Source: DTBU01 sp964568845 (GTDB lineage: Archaea; Thermoproteota; CALKCG01; B24). From it: 64,000 nt of DNA. The stretch spans positions 1 to 64,000 of the forward strand of contig CAZMSC010000006.1 of NCBI GenBank assembly GCA_964568845.1, written 5' to 3'. The notes beneath the pieces are model-generated. The model was given only the letters and a program-made list of their open reading frames with translations, had not been told where the DNA came from and did no database searches. Both the position numbers and the translations under genes were made by a program. Position 1 is the first letter of the stretch. The number at the start of each line of letters is the position of its first letter. Of this stretch, positions 44,455 through 53,595 are shown piece by piece.

Positions 44455-45249
44455 ATGGGGTTTTGTAAAATAAGAGATGTTGAGATGGAAAATGTCGATT
44501 CCTTAATACATCTTTGCATCCCACCTGAAAAAAGGAATGACCAACTTTTTATCGAAGGAGTTGAGGTCAAAAGACGCTGGGCGGAGAAGTCGTTAGACAT
44601 GTTTGGAGGAGTAGCTAAAATGGCATATCTAGAATCAACACCGGTGGGTTTAATACAGTATCAACCTAAGCTTAAAGAGAAGCTTTTGGAAATAACATGC
44701 ATATTCGTCCCGGATAGACAAAGCCACAGGAAGGGCATAGGAAAAGCTTTGTTGAATGCTTTAATCGAAGATTTTAAAAAACCTAGAGAATTCTTCAATT
44801 GTAAGCCTCCACTAGCTCTTGTCACATGGGCTTTTCAAATTCCAGGCTACTATCCGCAAAACGAGTTTTATCTAAAAATGGGATTTAAAAAAGTTGGAGA
44901 AGACGACCCCTTCCTCCTTTACCATCCTTTAGAGAAGGGATATGTCTACCGACCTAAAGAGGGAAGATTTATCTCACAAGCAGAAGACAGAGGTAAAGCG
45001 GTGATCTTTTATGATCCTTCATGCCCATTCTGCATGTATTTTGCAGATAAGATTAAAAGTTTAGTAAGAGAAGTTGCACCAGGCTTTCCTATACGGATGA
45101 TAAATACGTTTGAGGACTCGGGAGAAGTGGAGAAGCGGGGGCAGGTTCCATATTGTGCGGTTAACGGAAAACCGATAAACACTTTCTTCGTGGATAAAGA
45201 AAACTTTCAAAAAGAGGTTATGGAGGCGTTAAAAGAAGATGAGATTTAA
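44455..45249 (+). CDS. GNAT acetyltransferase fused to a YoaP-like thioredoxin-fold domain
   Basis: 264 residues. Residues 1-160 are GNAT: VGLIQYQPK, CIFVPDRQSHRKGIGKALLNALI (acetyl-CoA loop R-x2-G-x-G-K/A), FYLKMGFKKVGEDD. From about 175 a thioredoxin-like domain with YDPSCPFCMYFADKI (CPFC) follows and ends with the VPYCAVNGKPI strand, matching the YoaP family. The reaction is not known for this class. Preceded by an AT-rich promoter stretch; no operon partner. Confidence 0.82.
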   Translation: MGFCKIRDVEMENVDSLIHLCIPPEKRNDQLFIEGVEVKRRWAEKSLDMFGGVAKMAYLESTPVGLIQYQPKLKEKLLEITCIFVPDRQSHRKGIGKALLNALIEDFKKPREFFNCKPPLALVTWAFQIPGYYPQNEFYLKMGFKKVGEDDPFLLYHPLEKGYVYRPKEGRFISQAEDRGKAVIFYDPSCPFCMYFADKIKSLVREVAPGFPIRMINTFEDSGEVEKRGQVPYCAVNGKPINTFFVDKENFQKEVMEALKEDEI

Positions 45250-45367
45250 CCAAAAGGTCTATGGGATGCCTTAATTTATAAGGAGCTGGAAGCTGGTTTG
45301 AGGGAAGTCTTAAGCTTTAACATAAAAGTAAGTTTTATATATTTTCCAAGCTGATTCTCCGATTAAG

Positions 45368-46396
45368 ATGGTATTTAAAAATTACCTATTCCACACAGTT
45401 TATGGAAGGGGATTAATAGCAGGTTTAGCTGAAACGGCTCCAACACCGTATATAGTTGTTACAATGAGGGAGCTGTGGCATAGTTTAAAAGATGAGCTGG
45501 GAGGAGCTGATTTAGCTTACGTCCACTTTGTCGAGTCTTTAGAGCTTAACCGATTGGAGGAGTTTGTAAAAGCCCTCCCGAAGGCTTCAAGCGTCATAGG
45601 TGTAGGTGGGGGAAGAGCCATAGATGTAGCCAAGTTCATAGCCTGGCGTAGAAATATACCGCTTTTTCAAGTACCTACAATCACATCCACTAATGCTGCT
45701 TTCACTCATAGATGTGCAGTAAGAATAAAGGGGGTTGTCCGCTACATCGGATGGGCTGTTCCAGAAGTTGTTTACGTAGACTACGACCTAGTTAGAAGTG
45801 CGCCACCCTACCTAAACCACGCAGGTGTAGGTGACGTGTTCTGCATTCACACGGCTCTGTATGATTGGAAGCTCGCTACCGAACGCGGTAAAGAAAAGCT
45901 TTGGCCCTGGGATGAAGAGTTAGCTACTGAAGCCAGGAAAGTGCTTCAGAGCGTTAGGGAGAAAACGTATGAAATCCATAAAGTTTCAGATGTGGGGGTT
46001 AAGACTTTGATGGAGGCGCATCGTTGGACTGGGGCGAGTTATCATAACTCAGGATGGAACCCCCGCCATATCGAGGGCTGTGAACACTTCTTCTTCTACA
46101 CGTTGGAGTATTTGACTGGAAAGACATTCATCCATGGAGAACCCGTGTGCTTAGGAATAATATTTATGTCGCTACTCCAGGACAACGACCCGGAGGGAAT
46201 ATGGAGGAGTATAGAAGAGGTCGGTGTACGTTTACGTCCGGAGGAAATGAATATAAAGTGGACAGACGTGGTCACCGCGTTAAAGAATACTAGGAAATAC
46301 GCTGAGGAAAACAAGCTATTCTACACTACAGTGAACGAGCGAGATGTAACTGACGCTATGGTTGAGAATGTTAGAGAACGCTTATATGGAAAGTAA
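45368..46396 (+). CDS. iron-containing alcohol/glycerol-1-phosphate dehydrogenase family
   Basis: 342 residues. NAD loop GVGGGRAIDVAKFIA, PTITSTNAAFT, metal ligands Asp in AGVGDVFCIH and His in EGCEHFF and FIHGEPVC. Resembles the branch that includes archaeal glycerol-1-phosphate dehydrogenase and 3-dehydroquinate-like enzymes, but the extra Trp-rich insert (KEKLWPWDEE) and divergent ends leave the substrate open. If it were the G1P dehydrogenase it would make the archaeal lipid backbone; I rate that as possible, not shown. Confidence 0.78.
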   Translation: MVFKNYLFHTVYGRGLIAGLAETAPTPYIVVTMRELWHSLKDELGGADLAYVHFVESLELNRLEEFVKALPKASSVIGVGGGRAIDVAKFIAWRRNIPLFQVPTITSTNAAFTHRCAVRIKGVVRYIGWAVPEVVYVDYDLVRSAPPYLNHAGVGDVFCIHTALYDWKLATERGKEKLWPWDEELATEARKVLQSVREKTYEIHKVSDVGVKTLMEAHRWTGASYHNSGWNPRHIEGCEHFFFYTLEYLTGKTFIHGEPVCLGIIFMSLLQDNDPEGIWRSIEEVGVRLRPEEMNIKWTDVVTALKNTRKYAEENKLFYTTVNERDVTDAMVENVRERLYGK

Positions 46397-46417
46397 ATGA
46401 GCCGGGCCGTTTTAGAG

Positions 46418-47656
46418 TCATCGTATTCCTAAGAGCGCCCCCACCTTATATCCTCCGTGGTGATATGACCCAAGCCACTCATAATCTACGTTTCTCAGAG
46501 TGCGGTTTTCCGAAGGCTTCAACATCCAGCAGTAGTATCTAGCGGAGTATTCTCGGTCTTCAGAATCCCTGTACCATGAACCTATCACCACCCGCCCTCC
46601 TGCAACTATCGGCTTACAGCAGCAAGCCATCTGGTATTGCGGCTCGGAAACAGCCGCGATGGAGCCGTTAAAGTAGTCTATGATGAAGAGCCTATTCTTC
46701 ATGATTTCGAAGGGGCTGTCGGATGAAGCGGGTAAATTGTTTCTTCCCAGGATTATGAAAACACCATCTGACGCTACTCCGCCAGCATAGCCCCAGGGGT
46801 CGCTACAGTCCCTAGATGCATATCCTAGGCCCACCAAGCTTAAACACCAGAGTTCTTCTCCGGTTTCAATGCCGAAGCAGTATATGGTTCCATCGGCTGA
46901 CCAAACTATTAAACGTCCATCAGGTGTTATAACTCGCGGTCCGCCTGCTAGAGGATGGTCTGGTTGCCAATCGCCATATTTAACTTGTTCAAACCTCCTA
47001 GACCAAGCGATTCTACCATTTAGATGGTCTATAACGACTACATTTCTGCGGCATACAACCGCCATAAGGTTTTTCCATATTTGAGGACAGGCGTACGTTG
47101 TCGGAGGACTTGGAAGGGTAAGCCTATACACTAAACGGCCGTTTAGATCGTAAGCTTCCAAGTTCTCCTCAGCCGTTGGTTTACAGATCCACAGTAAACC
47201 TGTTTCAGGGTTGAAGGTAGGCTCTTGACCGGCATCTGACTCTGGGCTCCATTCTAGACACCATTCAATCGCACCATCACTTTTCCTAATAACCGCCAAT
47301 CCTTTTGGAAATTGAACAGCGATGTAGCGGCCCCAAGCTTCAGTAATGGTTTCAGCTATGAATTCACTTAAACCGGGGTTTACAGTCCAAACAACTTCAC
47401 CATCGTGTGTGAAGCATTTTACAGAGCCTTCAGTTGAAGCACCGTATAAGTGGTTTTCATCAACCCACGGTGCACCCCAGACGTTGCCAGGCATGCTATA
47501 TGTACGTAAAATCGATCCTGTTTCAGGGTCGACTTTCCAAAACTGGTTTCTAAAGGTTGGAGAAAGCCAGAGATGTCCAAATTTATATACGCCATGTTCA
47601 GCAGGTCCAACACCCACTTCTAAGCTCCAGAGCTTTTCAATACATATATTCATCAT
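46418..47656 (-). CDS. PQQ-like beta-propeller protein, cytosolic
   Basis: 412 residues from ATG 47656, set by GGAGG five bases upstream; a GTG 12 bases earlier is less likely. Repeats of the type WKVDPETGSILRTY, DHLNGRIAWSRRF, FGIETGEELWCLSLVG, IDYFNGSIAAVSEP are PQQ/quinoprotein-like blades, about seven. No signal peptide, no quinone-binding disulphide pair. Many Cys and Trp. Function unknown; such propellers are often scaffolds or sensors. Convergent with the Fe-ADH gene. Confidence 0.75.
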   Translation of the reverse strand: MMNICIEKLWSLEVGVGPAEHGVYKFGHLWLSPTFRNQFWKVDPETGSILRTYSMPGNVWGAPWVDENHLYGASTEGSVKCFTHDGEVVWTVNPGLSEFIAETITEAWGRYIAVQFPKGLAVIRKSDGAIEWCLEWSPESDAGQEPTFNPETGLLWICKPTAEENLEAYDLNGRLVYRLTLPSPPTTYACPQIWKNLMAVVCRRNVVVIDHLNGRIAWSRRFEQVKYGDWQPDHPLAGGPRVITPDGRLIVWSADGTIYCFGIETGEELWCLSLVGLGYASRDCSDPWGYAGGVASDGVFIILGRNNLPASSDSPFEIMKNRLFIIDYFNGSIAAVSEPQYQMACCCKPIVAGGRVVIGSWYRDSEDREYSARYYCWMLKPSENRTLRNVDYEWLGSYHHGGYKVGALLGIR

Positions 47657-47724
47657 AAAATCCTCCACTTAATTTAAGTAAAAAGCTAATTATACGTTGA
47701 TGATAGAGGAGATATTAAGGTTAC

Positions 47725-47960
47725 TTTAAACCGTAGACTGAAAGCCCATGGTTGTAAGCTCGTGGGCTTTCCGCTTCATAGACGAGCCGCGGCGTCTCCA
47801 GCATATTGAGGTTGTATCGGTCATCGGTTTTGCACGGGCTTTCAGGACCGCTTCATCCCTCCAATGTCAGTTCTCTACAGCGCCTTAGGCTTTACAGGAT
47901 GTAGACTATAGGGCTGTTACGTATTCCGACCTCGCGTATTCTTCATTCCACGTAAAGCCA
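47725..47960 (-). mobile_element. possible 3' relic of an IS605-type (tnpB) element
   Basis: The 360-base region has no gene. It contains an 11-bp stem GAAAGCCCATG/CGTGGGCTTTC at 47740-47771 with a 10-base loop, and a second GGGCTTTC near 47836. On the minus strand a frame crossing it reads NLNMLETPRLVYEAESPRAYN, which resembles the C-terminal tail plus right-end hairpin (omegaRNA-like) of archaeal IS200/IS605 tnpB elements. No RuvC motif or zinc finger is present, so at most a relic. Confidence 0.35.
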
Positions 47961-48019
47961 AGGTATGGTGGAAAAGGTTTTAGGGAAATATCTTGAATAA
48001 TTGTAAATCGGTGTGATCT

Positions 48020-48598
48020 GTGGGTATTTTTGAGAAAACCATTATCTATTTTGATAGACCAGGGGAGGATAATACTGAGGCTGTTTTAGCATCGGCAAGG
48101 AAGAGAGCTGAAGAATTGGGGATAAACGATATCGTTGTTGCATCTACTAGAGGTGAGACTGGAGTTAGAGCTTCAAAAGTTTTTAAGGGATTCAACTTGA
48201 TCGTTGTAACCCATCATACCGGTTTTAGAGAACCTGGAAAGCAAGAGCTGACTGAGGAGAACCGTAGATTAATAGAGGCAAACGGTGGTAGAGTATTTAC
48301 AGGAACACATGTTTTTATGAACGTTGAAAGGGCTATTAGGAATAAGTTTAACACGGTGTATCCTGTAGAAATAATGGCGCAGACTTTAAGGCTTTTCTGC
48401 GAAGGGATGAAAGTCGCCGTTGAAATCACAGCGATGGCTGCCGACGCCGGTTTAATACCAGTAGATAGAGATGTGATAAGTATAGCCGGGACTGGTAAGG
48501 GAGCAGATACGGCTATAGTCATCAGGCCGGCAAACTCAACGAGAATATTCGATATGGTTATCAAGGAAGTAATAGCCAAACCGAGAGATAGAGCATGA
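48020..48598 (+). CDS. pyruvate kinase C-terminal-domain-like protein
   Basis: 192 residues from GTG 48020. TEAVLASARKRAEELGINDIVVASTRGETGVRA is the pyruvate kinase alpha/beta (C) domain pattern; conserved GFREPGKQELTEENRRLIEANGG and VISIAGTGKGADTAIVIRP follow. Stand-alone proteins of this type occur in archaea; the barrel with the active site is absent, so it is not a pyruvate kinase. Role unknown, perhaps ligand binding. Confidence 0.82.
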   Translation: MGIFEKTIIYFDRPGEDNTEAVLASARKRAEELGINDIVVASTRGETGVRASKVFKGFNLIVVTHHTGFREPGKQELTEENRRLIEANGGRVFTGTHVFMNVERAIRNKFNTVYPVEIMAQTLRLFCEGMKVAVEITAMAADAGLIPVDRDVISIAGTGKGADTAIVIRPANSTRIFDMVIKEVIAKPRDRA

Positions 48599-48664
48599 TT
48601 GGAAAGGCGAACAATTCAACAGCTTATAATATGATGCGGCTGTTGATCATGGCAGCCGTCTCCC

Positions 48665-49651
48665 TCAGGATACTTTCTCCATATCCTCTATGGGCATTAG
48701 ACAATGTGGAGCGTATGTTTCAACAGGTATCCCCATTTCAATCAGCATAGCCGCCGGGATGAGCCCGCCTACCATAGATATCCCACACCTATCCATCGAT
48801 ACAGGTACTCCTAGAATCGGCTCATTAGGTTTACCGAAGACTAGAATGCCTCCCCAGCCGTTCTTTTTAAGAGCCTCTATTATTTTAAGTGCTTGATTCT
48901 CTGAAACAGCAGGGATCTCCCTCATGTTTGCAGGTATCATTCCGGAGCCCGTTTTCAATATACTTATTATCGAAGTCATTCTCCTGTAGACGAATACTTC
49001 AAGTGGCGGTACTGTTGTAGAGTCGTAGGCTATCAATTCTGTGAACCTTACGGGTTTCCACTTTATGAATTGGACGAGCCCGCCGTATTTTAAGATTAAA
49101 GGTATTCCAGAGTGTATGAGAATTCCATCTATCGTTAAATTGCAGACGGTCATTACAGCTATCTTACCCTCTGGGGCAGATATCTCTCTATACTCTTCTT
49201 CTTCATTTAAGACTTTAACATAGGGAGCGGGTAGAAGACCGGCAGAGTAAAGGTTCTTAACCGCTTTGATGACATCTTCTCTGAAATTTTTATCGATCAT
49301 GAACACATTGGCTACGACTTCACCCTCCCCACTTTCCGGTGAGTATGTGGTTCTATAGGCCAGAGAAAGATACCATGTTAAGATAGACCCTATTCTCTCA
49401 TATGCTAGAGCCTTGCTGAGCTCCTCCAACCCTAACCCGCTAATCGTCCGGCCCGCTTTCTCATGTCCCTCTACAAGACCCCTTTCCTCTAAAAGTTTTA
49501 AGTGGTACCGTATAGCTCTTTCACTTAACGGGAAGCCTCTCTTAGCAAGCTCCCTCCTTAACAGCGAGGAGCCCATAGGCTCACTCTGCTCGCTTAAAAT
49601 GCGGAGAATCTCTATCTGCTTTCTATAGACCTCCTCCCGACTGAGGCTCAT
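48665..49651 (-). CDS. NrpR-type transcriptional regulator
   Basis: 328 residues. Winged-helix N-terminus (SSLLRRELAKRGFPLSERAIRYHLKLLEERGLVEG) and one NrpR/DUF128 effector domain (about 85-310, with GGLVQFIKWKPVRFTELIAYDSTTVPPLEVF). In methanogens NrpR senses 2-oxoglutarate and represses nitrogen genes at GGAA-N6-TTCC sites; a single effector domain is seen in some homologues. I found no such site near it, so its regulon is unknown here. Divergent from the hydrolase gene at 49815. Confidence 0.87.
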   Translation of the reverse strand: MSLSREEVYRKQIEILRILSEQSEPMGSSLLRRELAKRGFPLSERAIRYHLKLLEERGLVEGHEKAGRTISGLGLEELSKALAYERIGSILTWYLSLAYRTTYSPESGEGEVVANVFMIDKNFREDVIKAVKNLYSAGLLPAPYVKVLNEEEEYREISAPEGKIAVMTVCNLTIDGILIHSGIPLILKYGGLVQFIKWKPVRFTELIAYDSTTVPPLEVFVYRRMTSIISILKTGSGMIPANMREIPAVSENQALKIIEALKKNGWGGILVFGKPNEPILGVPVSMDRCGISMVGGLIPAAMLIEMGIPVETYAPHCLMPIEDMEKVS

Positions 49652-49814
49652 AGACGACTGTTAACAATAGGTTAAGAAGGTCGATTTTAGCTTAACTCTT
49701 CCGGAGTAGATTCTATACATTTTAAGAGTGAAGGCTAGAGTATACCTAAGTTAACCGCATCCTCAGAAACATCTAAGCTTAAAAATGTGTGGGAATTATT
49801 CTTAAGTGATTTTC

Positions 49815-50678
49815 ATGCCTCTAGAAGAATACCTTAAAATTTACGAATACGATAGATTTAAGGCTTTAAACGTTGAACTTTCCAAGTTTTCTGAGAAAGC
49901 TAATTACGTAGCGTACAAAGTCTACTACGATAGCGTGGGAAATGTTAGAGTACCGGCCATATTTACAGTGCCCAAGGCTTTTGAGCAAAAACATCCATGT
50001 ATAGTTTTCCTGCATGGATATGGAGGTGGGAAGGAAGACATACTGCCAATAGCAGACCTATTTTCAACAGAAGGCTATGCGTTTCTATCGATAGACGCCC
50101 CATTCCATGGTGAGCGCAGAGAGGCGGGTAGAGTACTATACTCTCCAAACGTTGAAGAGCTCAAATCCAACGTCATACAGACCGTCCTCGACTTAAGGAG
50201 GGGGGTTGACTTTCTAGAGCAGAGAGTAGAAGTGCGGAGAGATAGAATAGGCTACGCTGGTGGAAGTATGGGCGGTATAATAGGTGCCCTTTTCATAAGT
50301 GTTGAGCCTAGAATTAGAGCAGCAGTGATAATTGTTGGAGGGGGGAACCTACCCCTCATGATCAGGGAGAGTAAACACGAATCAATACCCCCTATAAGGG
50401 AAGAGCTGAAGAAGAGTGGATTAAGCTACGATAGACTTAATGAAATCTTAGCGCCGATAGACCCCATAAACTTCATACGCCTCTTCGCTCCGAAACCGAT
50501 TCAATTCCACTGCGGTAAATACGATGACATAGTTCCAGCTGAAACACAGAGGCTGTTAGCTGAAAAAGCTGGCGAGCCTAAAGAAGTTTACTGGTATGAG
50601 TCTGGACATGGAATACCAGTTGAGCCTATGCTTCAAAGAGTTTTAAAATTCTTCAGAGAACACCTTAAAACACCGTAG
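49815..50678 (+). CDS. alpha/beta hydrolase (acetyl-esterase-like)
   Basis: 287 residues from ATG 49815; GTG 49806 is an alternative. VFLHGYGGGKED (oxyanion), nucleophile Ser in YAGGSMGGIIG, Asp in CGKYDDIVP, His in YESGHGIP: a complete catalytic triad of the dienelactone hydrolase/acetyl xylan esterase-like group. Cytosolic, no signal. Substrate unknown. Confidence 0.86.
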   Translation: MPLEEYLKIYEYDRFKALNVELSKFSEKANYVAYKVYYDSVGNVRVPAIFTVPKAFEQKHPCIVFLHGYGGGKEDILPIADLFSTEGYAFLSIDAPFHGERREAGRVLYSPNVEELKSNVIQTVLDLRRGVDFLEQRVEVRRDRIGYAGGSMGGIIGALFISVEPRIRAAVIIVGGGNLPLMIRESKHESIPPIREELKKSGLSYDRLNEILAPIDPINFIRLFAPKPIQFHCGKYDDIVPAETQRLLAEKAGEPKEVYWYESGHGIPVEPMLQRVLKFFREHLKTP

Positions 50679-50757
50679 TATTGGAGGGTTGGAGGAAAAT
50701 CTTCCCATATATTTTTGGAGTGGAGCTGTATGGTTAAACAGCTGGAAAACTCAAGCT

Positions 50758-52707
50758 TTACATCCGCTCCACAGGCGTTATACCTATAAGCTTTAAAGCA
50801 TTCCTCATCGTTATTTTGAACGCTTCAACCAGAGCCAATCTAGCTTCTCTAACAGCTCTTTCAGCTTTAATAACCGGGTGACTATCGTAGAAGGAGTTGA
50901 AAATCGTTGCCAAGCTGTTGCAGTACATTGCTAAAGTATGAGGAGAGAGGTTTTCAGAAGCCTCTATGAAAACCTGTGGAAACATTGCGATGTTTAAGCC
51001 GAGCTCTTCTTCAAGAGGCTGCGTCAGAAGGCTGGGGTCAAACTCTCCAGGGAGCTCTCCACCCGCTTTCGAAGTTATACCATGTGCTCTGGCATAGGAA
51101 TATAGTATGAAGGGTGCACTATTCCTCTTAAAGTCTAAAACCCGATCCCAATCGAAGACTACGTCTTTAGATGGTTCTACACTTATGAGGCTGTATTTCA
51201 CAGCGCTTATGCCAACGCTTCTAGCTATTCTACGTCTCTCATCTTCAGAGAGCTGCGGCGATATCTTACTAACCTCCATGTAGGCCCGTGCCTCCGCCTC
51301 GTCCAATAGATGGTCGAGCGTTATGTATCTACCTCTTCTACTGCTCATTTTAAACCCTGGAAACTTCACAAGTCCGTATGAGTAGTGCAGTTGATTTTCA
51401 GCCTGCTCTTTGTAGCCTAGAACGTATAATGCTATTCGGACCTGTATTTGAGGGAGAGTCTGGTCGAAGCCTACGACGTTTATCACTCTATCAGCGTTTT
51501 GAAACTTGAGTATGCTGTATGCTATGTCTCTGGTTGGATAAAGCGTTAATCCATCGGCTCTTAGAAGCGTTAAACTGGGCACTTCAAATCCATCCGGTAT
51601 TTCTAGTCTTCTTCTTATAGCGGGATCTTCGGCGATTTTTCCGGCTTCAAACTCAGGTACATCGTTTTCAAACTTAACGTAGCCACTTTTTATAAGACCA
51701 TTTAAAACCTTCCTTACAATGCTGGACCAGACAACTTCACTCTCCCAATCCCAAGAGTCGAATGAGACGCCCACTCTTTCAAGGGTTTCTTTAAACCCCG
51801 TGAGGCACTTCTCAACTATTGGTCTGGTCAATTGCTTAGCCTCTTCAGACCCGAGCTCGTAAGCTTTGAGAATCTCCCTCACTTCTTCGTCTGGGTCTGA
51901 AGACTTCATACCGTTTAAAAGTATTTGGAGGATGTCTGAGTTTTTCTTCTCAACCTCTGACAGTATCCCTATCCAATCTGAAAGCTCGTCTTCCACCCGT
52001 CTAGCATCTTCATATTTACCCGATTTTCTGAGATTTTCAACTTTACTCTTAAGCTTTCTAATCTCTACTAAAGCGGAGATTGTGGTGTAAACTCTACCGA
52101 TAGCGTGATCGGGTTTTGTATCAAGCTTGAATATCATATCACTGGCCAGCTTATATGCGTAGGCTAAAAGCGCTACTTGACCACCGACATCGTCAATGTA
52201 GAAATGTCTCGAGACACTGTGCCCCCTAGCATTGAGGATTCTGGCTAGGGAATCTCCTAGGAACGTGTTTCTAGCATGTCCGATCGTTATGGGATGTATC
52301 GGGTTAACGCTGGTATGCTCTATGACTATTCTAAGGGGTTTGTCTGTTTTAACGTAACCCCATTCATCTTTAAGCGTTAATGCAGACTTCAAAGCTTCAC
52401 CTAACATTAGAGAACGCTTTAGGTAGATATTCAAGTAGCCAGGTTCGCTGACAACGATTTTCTCTATGAAAACAGAGTCTTCCAAAGATACATGTTTAAG
52501 AACGGCTTCCGCCACATCTATGGGTTTAGTTGAGATTTTCTTAGCAAGACTTAAGCATGCCGAACAGCTTAAATCTCCATACTCTTTGGAGGGCGGTTTG
52601 TCAAGCTGAATGTCCACTTCAATCTCTGGATAAGCCAGCTTAAAGGCTTTTTTCAAAACGTTACGCGTCTCTGTTAAGAATATACCCCACGGATTATTGT
52701 AAACCAT
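50758..52707 (-). CDS. argS: arginyl-tRNA synthetase
   Basis: 649 residues. The N-terminal Add1 domain, HIGH-equivalent IHPITIGHARN near residue 145, the KMSSRRG loop near 455 and the C-terminal DALR helical anticodon domain (SAPFILYSYARAHGI to VERM). An extra helical insert around 205-290 (LKSKVENLRKSGKYEDARRVEDEL) is typical of archaeal ArgRS. No oddities. Confidence 0.96.
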   Translation of the reverse strand: MVYNNPWGIFLTETRNVLKKAFKLAYPEIEVDIQLDKPPSKEYGDLSCSACLSLAKKISTKPIDVAEAVLKHVSLEDSVFIEKIVVSEPGYLNIYLKRSLMLGEALKSALTLKDEWGYVKTDKPLRIVIEHTSVNPIHPITIGHARNTFLGDSLARILNARGHSVSRHFYIDDVGGQVALLAYAYKLASDMIFKLDTKPDHAIGRVYTTISALVEIRKLKSKVENLRKSGKYEDARRVEDELSDWIGILSEVEKKNSDILQILLNGMKSSDPDEEVREILKAYELGSEEAKQLTRPIVEKCLTGFKETLERVGVSFDSWDWESEVVWSSIVRKVLNGLIKSGYVKFENDVPEFEAGKIAEDPAIRRRLEIPDGFEVPSLTLLRADGLTLYPTRDIAYSILKFQNADRVINVVGFDQTLPQIQVRIALYVLGYKEQAENQLHYSYGLVKFPGFKMSSRRGRYITLDHLLDEAEARAYMEVSKISPQLSEDERRRIARSVGISAVKYSLISVEPSKDVVFDWDRVLDFKRNSAPFILYSYARAHGITSKAGGELPGEFDPSLLTQPLEEELGLNIAMFPQVFIEASENLSPHTLAMYCNSLATIFNSFYDSHPVIKAERAVREARLALVEAFKITMRNALKLIGITPVERM

Positions 52708-52868
52708 ATTCTAACCAAACATTTTAGAACGAGGTTAAAAACGTTGCTTTAAGGTGATTTACGGGTATATTTTTCAACAAAGTTCGATAGTAAACTTATT
52801 TTTGCTCTCTAAGATTACGAGGGAACCTGGAATAGCTTAAACTTTTAAGGAGAAAAGCTGTAGCAGTA

Positions 52869-53495
52869 ATGTTGGATGTCTGTGAGGCCCTTATCATGAG
52901 CGTTGAAGAGGCTGTTTCAAGTTTGAAAGGATATTCTGAAGAGCTAGGTTTAGATTTAAAGAAGCCTGAAGACAGGTTTAAATGGTTTTTAGCATCCGTT
53001 CTCTTCGCCAAAAGGATCTCCGCCGGTATAGCTAAGAGGACTTACCGTCGTTTTATTGAAGAGGGGCTTACAACACCCGAAGCGATACTTGAGGCTGGAT
53101 GGGGACGATTAGTTGAAGTACTCGATTCAGGCGGTTATGTTAGATACGATTTCTCGACTGCTACAAACCTCATAAAGATAATGGAGGAGCTTAAAACAAA
53201 ATATGGAAGTCTAGAAGAACTATACGCGAAGGCAAACAGCCCAGAAGACCTTGAAAGAAGGCTGCAGGAATTTAAAGGTGTTGGCCCGGTTGCAGTAAAC
53301 ATATTTCTAAGAGAGCTTAGAGGTGTGTGGGATAAAGCTAAACCTAAACCATCTAAAATTTCTGTGGAAACAGCTCAACGTATAGGTTTAAAAAATATAG
53401 AGTTTTACGAGTCTGCTCTTGTAAGATTAAACTTAGAGTACTGTAAGAGGGAGGGATGCGTAGATTGCCCGGTGAAAGCATACTGTAAAAGGTGA
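52869..53495 (+). CDS. HhH-GPD (endonuclease III-like) protein with a Cys cluster
   Basis: 208 residues. Helix-hairpin-helix LQEFKGVGPVAVNIFL and C-terminal CKREGCVDCPVKAYC, a C-x5-C-x2-C-x5-C arrangement for a 4Fe-4S cluster. The Lys at the usual lyase position (G-V/I-G-x-K-T) is Val-Ala here, and the catalytic Asp loop (PVDTH) is absent, so it may lack glycosylase activity or use another mode. ATG 52869 or 52896 are both possible starts. Divergent from argS. Confidence 0.75.
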   Translation: MLDVCEALIMSVEEAVSSLKGYSEELGLDLKKPEDRFKWFLASVLFAKRISAGIAKRTYRRFIEEGLTTPEAILEAGWGRLVEVLDSGGYVRYDFSTATNLIKIMEELKTKYGSLEELYAKANSPEDLERRLQEFKGVGPVAVNIFLRELRGVWDKAKPKPSKISVETAQRIGLKNIEFYESALVRLNLEYCKREGCVDCPVKAYCKR

Positions 53496-53595
53496 ACATC
53501 TCCAATTTTTACGCTAGGATTACCGAAGCTCAACAGATGGTGCTTTCAAACATATAGTGGAGCTTATTTTATAAGCTCTACATTTCCTAGTCTTA

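Noticed and set aside
47740..47771. Palindrome as a CRISPR repeat or factor-independent terminator
   Set aside because: Only one copy, no spacer periodicity, and no following T run on either strand.
49652..49814. NrpR operator GGAA-N6-TTCC near the NrpR-type gene
   Set aside because: Not found by reading the intergenic region in both directions.
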